The notes under the pieces were generated by a model. That model was not told where the DNA came from. It did not search any database and saw only the letters and a program-made list of their open reading frames with translations. Position numbers and translations under genes: made by a program. A stretch of 64,000 nt of DNA from Blautia sp. (GTDB lineage Bacteria; Bacillota; Clostridia; Lachnospirales; Lachnospiraceae), in contig JAUUSJ010000003.1 of the NCBI GenBank assembly GCA_030841965.1, positions 1-64,000 on the forward strand, written 5' to 3'. Positions 37,348-44,352 of this stretch are shown one piece after another (the stretch's first letter is position 1; each line of letters opens with the position of its first letter).

Positions 37348-38506
37348 GAAGAATAAGTGTACTGGTTGCATGGCATGCATTGACAAATGCCCAAAGAAAG
37401 CCATTTTTATTTTGGATTCAATTGATACATATAATGCTGTAATAAATGAGAATAGTTGTGTGAATTGTGATGCCTGTCATAAAGTATGTAATGTTAATAA
37501 TCCTCCTGAATTTTTTGAGACCGAAGAATGGTTACAAGGCTGGATAGAAGATAATAGTCTGAGAAAAAATTCATCTTCGGGCGGTGCAGCAACTGCATTG
37601 ATGCGACGTTTTGTTGAACAGAATGGTATCGTTTGTTCGTGCAGATTTAAAAATGGGAGTTTTAGTTTTGAATTTGCTGATAGTTTAGAAAAAATTGAGT
37701 TGTTTTCTGGATCAAAATATGTGAAAAGTAATCCTCATGGGATTTATAAAGATATTCAGGATTATTTGAGGGCTGGAAGAAAGGTCTTGTTTTTGGGATT
37801 GCCGTGTCAGGTCGCAGCTGTAAAAAAAGTTGTTAATCCTAAATTTTATTCTCAGCTTATGCTTATTGAATTAATATGTCATGGGACACCGTCACCAAAG
37901 GTGTTAGAGTTGTTTTTAGAGGGCTATCATTTATCTATAAGAGAACTGGAAGACATTAGATTTCGACAAAAAGATAATTTTGACATAAGCCCTTGTACGG
38001 ATGAGATATTGTTTTTTTCATCACATGGAATCCAGGACTTATATTCATATACTTTTTTAAATTGTATAACATACACGGAGAACTGTTATAATTGTGCATA
38101 TGCACAAGAAAAAAGAATTGCAGATATTACTTTGGGGGATTCATGGGGATCGGCTCTTTCAATTGAAGAAAAGAAGAAGGGAATAAGTCTGATTATGTGT
38201 CAGACCAAGAAAGGTCTTGAGTTGGTTAATGGCGCAAACCTTCATCTTGAAGCGGTTGATAAGGAAAAATCAATAAAAGCCAATCGTCAACTACAAATGC
38301 CGTCAAGACCTCCGAAAGAAAGGAAAATTTTTTTTGAGACTTTAAAAAATAAGAATTCTTTTATGAAAGCTATGGCATATGCTTATCCTAAAAAGTTTAT
38401 AAAATATAAAATTAAGAATGAGTTAGTAAATATGAAATTGATACGGGAAACAAAATCTGAAATAAACTATGTTTTGTCAGTTAAAAAAGGCTTAAATGAG
38501 TCTTGA
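37331..38506 (+). CDS. ferredoxin / coenzyme F420 hydrogenase-beta family protein
   Basis: 391 residues, paralogue of the gene at 35705. CTGCMACIDKCPKKA and CVNCDACHKVC bind two [4Fe-4S] clusters; the FrhB part has SSSGGAATALM, LFLGLPCQVAAVKK, LICHGTPSPKVLE and ADITLGDSWG. AGAGGAGG is eight bases upstream of ATG 37331, and the start overlaps VanZ by 17 bases. It is the last intact gene of the second polysaccharide operon. Confidence 0.87.
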   Translation: MNTVCEKNKCTGCMACIDKCPKKAIFILDSIDTYNAVINENSCVNCDACHKVCNVNNPPEFFETEEWLQGWIEDNSLRKNSSSGGAATALMRRFVEQNGIVCSCRFKNGSFSFEFADSLEKIELFSGSKYVKSNPHGIYKDIQDYLRAGRKVLFLGLPCQVAAVKKVVNPKFYSQLMLIELICHGTPSPKVLELFLEGYHLSIRELEDIRFRQKDNFDISPCTDEILFFSSHGIQDLYSYTFLNCITYTENCYNCAYAQEKRIADITLGDSWGSALSIEEKKKGISLIMCQTKKGLELVNGANLHLEAVDKEKSIKANRQLQMPSRPPKERKIFFETLKNKNSFMKAMAYAYPKKFIKYKIKNELVNMKLIRETKSEINYVLSVKKGLNES

Positions 38507-38635
38507 ATTATCTTGAAAAGAATGTTTCCCACTTCCAACTGGATGAGAAGTATCGGACGGAAGTGGCACTTCCACAAAGACAGGCTCTGGTTCCTTCTCT
38601 AAGTGTCGTTTCTTCGCTTGATTAAATTGATTCAT
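38492..38635 (-). CDS. 47-residue ORF, probable IS66 first-ORF remnant
   Basis: On the minus strand ATG 38635 follows GGAG by nine bases and opens MNQFNQAKKRHLEKEPEPVF, ending SGKHSFQDNSRLI. The FVEV stretch resembles the TnpA of IS66 elements (compare SFVEV in the TnpA at 39883), as if the middle of TnpA was deleted. An IS66-type end lies 53 bases upstream. It is convergent with the last polysaccharide gene and overlaps its 3' end. Confidence 0.4.
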   Translation of the reverse strand: MNQFNQAKKRHLEKEPEPVFVEVPLPSDTSHPVGSGKHSFQDNSRLI

Positions 38636-38687
38636 AGGTATAAACTCCTCATTTATTATGTTGATAAAAGTATAGCATTCGGAGTAG

Positions 38688-38721
38688 CGTTATTCCAGAC
38701 ACCCTCTTTTGAAGTGCTTAC
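38688..38721 (-). repeat. left end of IS66-like element B
   Basis: On the minus strand GTAAGCACTTCAAAAGAG, then GGTGTCTGGAATAACG. The same sequence, with further matching bases (GCTATACTTTTATCAACATAAT), recurs on the + strand at 42838-42900, so the two form a large inverted pair around the intervening 4 kb. Confidence 0.65.
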
Positions 38722-38765
38722 ACTTTGTCGGTGAGATACCGAACATGACAGAATAGATGTGTGAT

Positions 38766-38797
38766 AGCCTCTCCCTTTGCCAGGAGGGGCTGTTTTG
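38766..38797 (+). terminator. intrinsic terminator
   Basis: AGCCTCTCC (38766-38774) pairs with GGAGGGGCT (38783-38791), followed by GTTTTGT. It probably ended the second polysaccharide operon before the IS66-like fragment came between. Confidence 0.5.
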
Positions 38798-38801
38798 TAT
38801 A

Positions 38802-39386
38802 TTAAATAAAGGATAAATCATTAACATCACTGATAAGGGTAGTTCCAAATATTTCATTTAAATGTATCTGCTTGGCAATATTAACCCATTTCTTTTCCGT
38901 AACAACAACATCACAATAAGGAATCATGTATGATAAATATAACATATCTCTAAAATCATTTTCGTTTACTTTTTGATCTTTATTTTGTATCCGCATATTT
39001 TTATATATAAGCATACAATTAGAATAATATGTTGGTAACTTATAGAATATTTTTTGCAATAATTCTTCATTTGGTTTTTCTGTTTTTTTTACCTCATCGT
39101 CTATATAAGATAGGCTCGTTTTTGTTTGTTCCAATGAATAATATTGTTCAAGCGTATACATTAAAAATTGTGTCTCTGAAAAGGGATGAGTAATAAATTT
39201 TTGTTTAAGGTTGTCAAGGATTGCACCATACATTTTCTTTGTTTGTTCTGGTATAATTCGAGGATTTGACATTGACATAGATAATGTATGGGAGACATGT
39301 GAAGAAATAAAGTTTATTTTATCGTATAAATCTCTGGAGCTTTCGAGAGGCTGTTTCACGTTTTGTGTAAAGTAAAAAACTGACAT
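38802..39386 (-). CDS. uncharacterized protein with PIN-like C-terminus
   Basis: 194 residues, not confidently recognised. The first 130 residues are helical and charged. The end reads DFRDMLYLSYMIPYCDVVVTEKKW and then FGTTLISDVNDL, which has the shape of the last half of PIN-like nuclease domains (conserved acids before a VT(D/E) strand), but the N-terminal half with the first catalytic Asp is missing. It may be a fragment. A strong promoter lies just upstream; no clear ribosome site precedes ATG 39386. Confidence 0.5.
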   Translation of the reverse strand: MSVFYFTQNVKQPLESSRDLYDKINFISSHVSHTLSMSMSNPRIIPEQTKKMYGAILDNLKQKFITHPFSETQFLMYTLEQYYSLEQTKTSLSYIDDEVKKTEKPNEELLQKIFYKLPTYYSNCMLIYKNMRIQNKDQKVNENDFRDMLYLSYMIPYCDVVVTEKKWVNIAKQIHLNEIFGTTLISDVNDLSFI

Positions 39387-39437
39387 AAGATATATGAATC
39401 ATGATAAGGGCAGATTTTATATTCTGCTCTTACCTGC

Positions 39438-39465
39438 ATTATACCGCAGGATTTTAGTGTGTCAA
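39438..39465 (-). promoter_or_regulatory. promoter for the 194-residue gene
   Basis: On the minus strand TTGACA (39460-39465), a 16-base spacer and TATAAT (39438-39443), both consensus. The predicted 5' end contains an imperfect hairpin, AGAGCAGA..TCTGCCCTT. Confidence 0.7.
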
Positions 39466-39502
39466 GGACAATTCAGGATATTTCCTAGAATTCTCCTTAT
39501 TC

Positions 39503-39541
39503 TATTTTAGAAGGGGAAATCAATGGATTTCCCTCTAAAAT
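39503..39541. repeat. inverted repeat next to the IS256 fragment
   Basis: TATTTTAGAAGGGGAAATC (39503-39521) and GATTTCCCTCTAAAATA (39525-39541) form a 17-base stem with a two-base bulge. It directly follows the stop of the IS256 fragment and may be the end or terminator of that element. Confidence 0.55.
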
Positions 39542-39544
39542 ATC

Positions 39545-39763
39545 TTAATAATGAAGCCCTTCTAAACGTTCTTCAAAATAGATTTCCAATTGAGAATAAA
39601 TTCGTCCCCAATCTTTTCGATGTCCTGTCCATTTTTTGGTAATGTCCATCATCGCCAAGTATAACATCTTTAAAAGGCTGTCGTCCGAAGGAAAAACAGA
39701 TTTTGATTTTGTCACTTTTTGTAACTGGCGGTGAAATCCTTCGATGGTATTTGTAGTATAAAT
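39545..39763 (-). pseudogene. IS256-family transposase, C-terminal fragment
   Basis: On the minus strand the frame gives YTTNTIEGFHRQLQKVTKSK, FPSDDSLLKMLYLAMMDITKKWTG and LEIYFEERL, the last 70 residues of a Mutator-type (IS256) transposase including the conserved NxxEGFHRQLRKVTK region. It is cut off at 39763 by the left end of the IS66 element. The rest of the transposase is not found on the other side of that element. Confidence 0.85.
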
Positions 39764-39882
39764 GTAAGCGCCAAACCACACGTGTATTATCAGTTTTCCT
39801 AATTGTATGTATAATAAACTTTATAAAGTTTATGAAGTTTTTGAACACAGTTCAAAAACTTCAAGTATAAGGAGGGAAAAAG

Positions 39883-40347
39883 TTGAATTTATCACAAACA
39901 AAACGGAATATTCGCCTACAAGAATGGTCAAAGTTAATTCAAACACAAAAAAGCAGTGGTCTTCCTGTCAGAGGTTGGTGTAAGCAAAATAATATAAAAA
40001 CCTCTACCTATTATTATTGGTTAAGAGAACTGAGAAAAGAAATGCTAAAAGAGTTGCCAGAACCTGCAAAATCAGAATCCTTTCCTACTTCTTTTGTAGA
40101 GGTAAACCCAGTTCTTATTTCGCAAGAAAATAACTCTTCTTCTATGCTAGAGTTTACAAGGGCAGATGCCTTTCTACAAATCGAAGGGATTTCTATTGGT
40201 TTAACCAATCAAGCAACGGAAGAATTGATTACCAATCTCATTCGAGGAATTCGCCATGTTTCACGATGCAACAGGCTTCGACCATGTATACGTAGCCGTT
40301 TTATACTGATTTACGAAGAGGTATTGATGGTCTGGTGTCTATCATAG
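39883..40347 (+). pseudogene. IS66 TnpA-like ORF
   Basis: TTG 39883 with AAGGAGGG upstream. The product begins QTKRNIRLQEWSKLIQ and has SGLPVRGWCKQNNIKTSTYYYW, the helix-turn-helix of IS66 TnpA. The normal end would be near LIRGIR at about 40255, where tnpB starts; instead the frame runs on through tnpB in the wrong frame, so its own stop has been lost. Confidence 0.7.
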
Positions 40348-40640
40348 AAACCATTTTTGAGCTGGATCCTTATCAGAATTGTCTTTTTCTATTTTGTGGT
40401 CGAAGAACAGACCGAATCAAGGCCATTCTATGGGAAGGAGATGGATTTGTTCTACTTTATAAAAGATTAGAAACGGGAAAGTATAAATGACCAAGAAATG
40501 AGCAAGAGGTGAAGGAAATTTCCCCACAACAATACCGTTGGTTGATGGAAGGATTAGCTATTCAACAAAGAAAAAGTATAAAAAAGTGTATCCTTTGTCA
40601 TGATTTTTCTGTACAAACCATTCTATCAGTGATAAAGTAG
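40256..40640 (+). pseudogene. IS66 TnpB, frameshifted with a stop
   Basis: MFHDATGFDHVYVAVLY from ATG 40256, then a frameshift near 40306, then TDLRRGIDGLVSIIE, CLFLFCGRRTDRIKAILWEGDG and LYKRLETGKYK. An in-frame TGA stands where relatives have Trp before PRNEQEV. This is the IS66 Orf2 accessory protein, inactivated. Confidence 0.8.
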
Positions 40641-40644
40641 GAGT

Positions 40645-42282
40645 ATGAGAAAAACAGAGTTTACCGAGGAAGAATGGAATCAGTTTAGTAAAAAGATGTT
40701 AATCAAGCTTTTGCTTACCACAACCAAGCAGCTAAATGAAGTACAAGAACAATGAAAACTTCTAACAGAGCAGGTGAATGTTTTGAATCAAAATCGTTTT
40801 GGCAGACATAGTGAAAAGAAGGAGGAATATCAAGAGGAGAGTCAAGAGAAGAAACTGTACTTTAATGAGCTAGAAGTGATTGTGGATGGAGCCACAAAAG
40901 AAAAACTTGTGGAGCCAACGATGGAGGAAATCGAAGAAAAGCGCAAAAAGAGAGTTTCCCATAAGAAAAAAGGGAAACGAGAGGAGGATTTAAAAGATTT
41001 TCTTACACTTCCCGTTTTCCATACTTTAGCAGAGGAAGAGTATCATTGTGATTGTGGAGGGACTTATTAGGAAGTAGGAGAAGATATTTATAAAAAGCTT
41101 CTCTTTTTTCCAGCTCATTTTGAGGTACAGGAAAATCATGTAAAAAGCTATAGCTGTGATCGATGCCATAGGATGAAAAGAGCGAAGCATCCTGTTGAAT
41201 TATTTCAAAACAGCATTGCCAGTGCTTCTTTAGTGGCAGGACTTTTGAATGCGAAATATATCAATGCTGCTCCTTATTATCGAATGGAGCAAGAGTTTCA
41301 ACGGTATGGTGTAGAGATTTCTAGACAAACTATGGCAAACTGGACAATCAAAGCGGCAGAGCGATATTTTAGCTTGATTTATGATAAGATGAAAGAAGAG
41401 TTGTTAAGGAGTCGAATCATTCATGCAGATAAAACCCCAGTAAAAGTATCCAAAGATGGACGAAAAGCAGGAACGAAAAGCTATATGTGGGTCTACCAAA
41501 AAGGAGAAGAAACAGAGCAACCTGTAGTGATATATGAATATCAAAAGACACGAAAAAAAGAGCATCCACAAAATTTCTTAAAAGGATATCAGGGAGTCTT
41601 ATGTTGTGATGGATATCAGGTATATCATAGCTTACCAGAGGAAATCATCATTTGTGGTTGTTGGGCTCATGCTCGAAGACATTACATAAATGCAGCAAAG
41701 GCACTCAAAGGAAAGGAAGCAAGAAAGTTGGAAATGACAGTATCAGAAGAAGCATTATTTCGGATTGCCCAATTCTTTCATTATGAAAAAGAGTGGAAAG
41801 ACTTATCAAAGGAAGAGCATTTAAAAAAGAGACAACAAGTGTTAAAACCATTGGTGCTAGAATATTTTTCTTGGGTAAAAAAACAAAAAGAAAATCCTCT
41901 GATTCCTCCAAAATCAGAAACAGCAAAAGGGCTAAACTATTCGATTTATCAAGAGAAATATTTAATGGCATTTTTAGAGACTCCAGATGTACCATTAGAT
42001 AACTCTGCTGCTGAGAGAGCTATCCGAAGCTTCACGATAGGACGAAAGAACTTTGTACTCATTGATACGATACAGGGGGCTCAGGCAAGTGCGATTCTTT
42101 ATTCCATTGCAGAAACGGCAAAAGCCAATCAGCTAAAACCATATCTGTATTTTAAATATTTATTGGAAGAGTTGCCAAAGTATTGGAATGGATATGAGAA
42201 AGAGTTTGAGAAGGATTTCCTTAAGAACTTATTGCCATGGTCAGAACAACTTCCGTCGGAGATACGAAAAACAGAAAAGTAG
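40645..42282 (+). pseudogene. IS66 TnpC transposase with two in-frame stops
   Basis: A single continuous frame of 545 codons from ATG 40645, interrupted by TGA at 40753-40755 and TAG at 41068-41070. Before the second stop is the cysteine pair CDCGG. After it are the DDE elements: HADKTPVKV (first Asp), GVLCCDGYQVYHSL (second Asp) and NSAAERAIRSF (Glu), and CWAHARRHY. The catalytic region is otherwise intact from 41173 on, so decay is recent. Confidence 0.85.
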
Positions 42283-42349
42283 AAAGTACCGCCATCCTCA
42301 TTCTGGAGGATGGCTTATTGAGGTTGTACACGTGTGGTTTGGCGCTTAC

Positions 42350-42739
42350 GTAGGACAGACGACTTACCCGGTGGAGAAGCATTTCAAGGGTACGGATGTG
42401 GTGTATGATGATGGGCGTTATATCTTGTATGTGAATGCGGAGGTAGATGACGGTAGCGACACAGCGAGGCTGATGGAGTATTTTAAGACAACAGACCCAG
42501 AGGATGCAAGCCAAGGGGATTTGTCAAAACGTGTCCACTTGCTGAAATGAGAAAAAGGAGGTTAGGACGAGATGTGTGAAGTCAGCGAAAAATGGTATAA
42601 AGAAGGCGAAAAGAAAGGCATATTGGAGACGCTCTTCGGTCTTGTAAAGGATGGAATCCTTTCCGTCGCAGATGCCGCAAAACGCGCTAACATGAATGTG
42701 GCGGATTTTGAGAAAGCGTATAAAACATTTTTATTGTAA
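42350..42739 (+). pseudogene. Rpn-family nuclease, C-terminal fragment
   Basis: Right of the IS66 end the frame reads TTYPVEKHF, DDGRYILYVNAEVDDGS and LMEYFKTTDPEDAS, the second half of an Rpn nuclease domain, then LSKRVHLLK. The same frame has TGA (42548) and TAG (42563) before continuing as MCEVSEKWYKEGEKKG, the usual C-terminal helical part, to TAA 42737. The 5' half is missing. The tail has its own AGGAGG ten bases before ATG 42572, so a 55-residue C-terminal product could still be made. Confidence 0.75.
42572..42739 (+). CDS. 55-residue Rpn C-terminal small protein (possible)
   Basis: ATG 42572 is preceded by AAAAAGGAGG with ideal spacing. The product is helical, with KEGEKKGILETLFGLVKDG and a final helix-turn-helix-like SVADAAKRANMNVADFEKAY. 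In E. coli, Rpn genes contain an internal start that yields a C-terminal protein blocking the nuclease (established for RpnA). The same arrangement is inferred here from the ribosome site only. Confidence 0.45.
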   Translation: MCEVSEKWYKEGEKKGILETLFGLVKDGILSVADAAKRANMNVADFEKAYKTFLL

Positions 42740-42743
42740 AATG

Positions 42744-42787
42744 AGGCTCCTGTGGAGAGTGAATTTTTCCATAGGGGCTTTCTTTTA
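42744..42787 (+). terminator. intrinsic terminator after the rpn fragment
   Basis: GGCTCCTGTGGA pairs with TCCATAGGGGCTT (with G-U pairs), followed by TTCTTTTATT. Confidence 0.6.
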
Positions 42788-42837
42788 TTCATAGGTTAGT
42801 GACAACTAATGCGGTAGGTGTGAGAATCAATAAGAAG

Positions 42838-42900
42838 CGCTTCAAAAGAGGGTGTCTGGAATAACGCTGCTCGGAATGCTATACTTTTATCAACATAATC
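42838..42900 (+). repeat. left end of IS66-like element B
   Basis: GCGCTTCAAAAGAGGGTGTC, then TGGAATAACGCTGCTCGGAA and TGCTATACTTTTATCAACAT. It is an inverted copy of 38656-38716. No transposase follows it; a terminator and the toxin-antitoxin genes do. Confidence 0.6.
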
Positions 42901-42904
42901 TAAA

Positions 42905-42963
42905 GCACCCCCTGTGGTCGATGTGCTTAGGATGTGACAGTGAGCCGCAGGGGGCATTTTTGT
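42905..42963 (+). terminator. GC-rich intrinsic terminator
   Basis: GCACCCCCTGTGG (42905-42917) pairs with CCGCAGGGGGC (42945-42955), followed by ATTTTTGT. Confidence 0.6.
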
Positions 42964-43020
42964 CTAATTGAGTTAGTTTAGTATAATTTCATTTCTCGCC
43001 TCACGCTTTAAAAGTCACCA

Positions 43021-43194
43021 TCAAGAAATTCTGTGACGCTTATTCCAGAATTTTCTGTGCAGTTCCTCCACAATATAATCACAGATTATCGGTTAATACG
43101 GCGGAGTGATCACTTTCATGAAAGCCTGTGCCGATCTGCCGGAGGGGCTAAGCGCCGCCGAAATGATGATGTTGGTATCGATCATTATCTTCAT
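43021..43194 (-). pseudogene. PIN-domain toxin remnant
   Basis: On the minus strand ATG 43194 overlaps the antitoxin stop (ATGA). It encodes MKIMIDTNIIISAALSPSGR, the N-terminus of a PIN RNase toxin with its first catalytic Asp, then VITPPY, an in-frame TAA, PIICDYIVEELHRKFWNKR and a second stop at 43021. The remaining catalytic acids are absent. Its normal length would be about 130-140 residues, so the toxin is dead. Confidence 0.75.
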
Positions 43195-43514
43195 ACGCTT
43201 GCTTCGTCCTCCGTGTTTCGGCTGTCAGAACGGCTGTTGATAATTTCAAGATTCTCTTCGCGGCGGGATTGTGTTATCCAATCAGCGATGGCTTCATCGG
43301 AGTCAAGACCGACCTTCGCACCTTCGCCGGTCATCTGCTTTTGGAACTTCTGCATGGCATAGACGGCGGAGTTGATAACGCGGACGAAACCGTCCTCTAC
43401 GATGAACGTTACCCGGTCGCCAGTGGTGACGCCCAATGCAGCGCGAATATTTTTTGGAATGGTTACTTGACCGTTTGACATAACTTTTGCGTCATTTACT
43501 AAAATTTCAGACAT
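43191..43514 (-). CDS. AbrB/MazE-type antitoxin
   Basis: 107 residues. The N-terminal swapped-hairpin DNA-binding domain reads AKVMSNGQVTIPKNIRAALGVTTGDRVTFI, the SpoVT/AbrB motif. The C-terminal half is acidic and would bind a PIN toxin. AGGAGG lies nine bases before ATG 43514. The gene has distinctly higher G+C than its surroundings, suggesting transfer from another source. With its toxin broken it is an orphan, though it may still repress its own promoter. Confidence 0.85.
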   Translation of the reverse strand: MSEILVNDAKVMSNGQVTIPKNIRAALGVTTGDRVTFIVEDGFVRVINSAVYAMQKFQKQMTGEGAKVGLDSDEAIADWITQSRREENLEIINSRSDSRNTEDEASV

Positions 43515-43685
43515 TTATTCATACCTCCTGTTCTAACGACTTATTTGATCAACTTGTTGTATCCGTGTAGGCTGTACCGATATTTTTTCTAGCACTGCCT
43601 TGTATTTATGGTGTGGCTGTTTTGCATGTAAAGTAGGGAAGTAGGGTTTCCCTACTAATGTTATATGTGTCTGAAAGGAAAAAGT

Positions 43686-43762
43686 CAAGGGATGTAGACT
43701 TCCTTCTTGCAACGAAGAAAGTTTTATGGTACCATGAGCATAATATAGCTATTATACCATTT
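43686..43762 (+). repeat. kinase-module leader repeat, copy 1
   Basis: GTAGACTTCCTTCTTGCAAC, then GAAGAAAGTTTTATGGTACC and ATGAGCATAATATAG. It contains the palindrome ATGGTACCAT. Near-identical sequence is at 46187-46250, and a shorter form at 51889-51925 upstream of the intact kinase gene. The bases 43515-43685 hold no recognisable gene on +; they contain the antitoxin promoter region. Confidence 0.65.
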
Positions 43763-43811
43763 TAAAAAGTAGACGTGTGATTTGAGGAGGTTATCAAGGG
43801 GGATTGAGATT

Positions 43812-43907
43812 ATGAAGCAAAATAAAAGCAACAGATTTACATCATTGGGTTTAGGGAATATACTAAGGCAGAGGTATGAAATAAAAATATGTATAATGAC
43901 TCTCTAA
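43812..43907 (+). pseudogene. kinase-like gene, N-terminal fragment
   Basis: ATG 43812 after AAGGGGGATTGAG encodes MKQNKSNRFTSLGLGNILRQ and RYEIK, matching the first 25 residues of the kinase at 51992. It then runs into sequence that in the intact locus lies after the kinase gene and stops at 43907. The join is at TGAAATAAA, present both inside the intact gene (52057) and after it (52915), so about 858 bases were deleted between short direct repeats. Confidence 0.8.
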
Positions 43908-43970
43908 GAGTGTGATAGGATGAAAAACAGATAAATAGATGATTTCGCATTATGGTAAAGGACAAGAAAA

Positions 43971-44300
43971 ATGAAGATAGAAACAAGAAGAAAATGTATA
44001 AAAAGTTTTTGGAGGATATCGATTGTTGCCTATATAATCGCATTTTTGATTAAAATAATTGGAGGATATCTGAAAATAGAGCAGGATATTGTAATGAATG
44101 GTCTTTTTCTCTTTATTGCTATCGGCGCATTAAGTTCAGGGGCGGTTGGAATATTCATGAGTGGCTTTAGCTTAAGACAATTGATTCATGATTTATCTCC
44201 GAAAGAGATTGCAAGAAGAAGGCGAAGAAGAAAAGAACTGCGAGAAAAAAGAAAAAGTCAAATGTATACCATAAAAAAGAAAAGAAAGAAAAGAAAGTAG
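43971..44300 (+). CDS. small two-helix membrane protein with polybasic tail
   Basis: 109 residues, not recognised. Two hydrophobic helices (about residues 17-36 and 45-68) are separated by a short loop. The tail is extremely basic (RRRRRRKELREKRK, ending KKKRKKRK) and should lie in the cytoplasm, where it could bind nucleic acid or acidic lipid. A copy differing by one residue (K to R near the end) is at 47768. Each copy is followed within 60 bases by an AAA-ATPase/PDDEXK gene. The ribosome site AAAGGACAAG is just upstream. Confidence 0.7.
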   Translation: MKIETRRKCIKSFWRISIVAYIIAFLIKIIGGYLKIEQDIVMNGLFLFIAIGALSSGAVGIFMSGFSLRQLIHDLSPKEIARRRRRRKELREKRKSQMYTIKKKRKKRK

Positions 44301-44352
44301 CGTGTTATGGTAAGTATATTTAGAGCATTTTTGGGAAAGGAAGGTGAGCCAT

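Larger units (their letters stand above)
39764..42349 (+). mobile_element. IS66-family insertion sequence, decayed (2586 bp)
   Basis: Bounded by perfect 23-base terminal inverted repeats starting GTAAGCGCCAAACC (39764-39786 and 42327-42349). Inside are the usual three ORFs tnpA, tnpB and tnpC in order, all damaged. A hairpin GCCATCCTCATTCTGGAGGATGGC follows tnpC. The eight flanking bases differ (GTATAAAT left, GTAGGACA right), so there is no target duplication: one flank has been exchanged or deleted since insertion. Left flank is IS256, right flank an rpn fragment. Confidence 0.88.

Noticed and set aside
43033..43362. Plus-strand open frame over the toxin-antitoxin region
   Set aside because: Shadow of the minus-strand antitoxin and toxin, which have clear family motifs.
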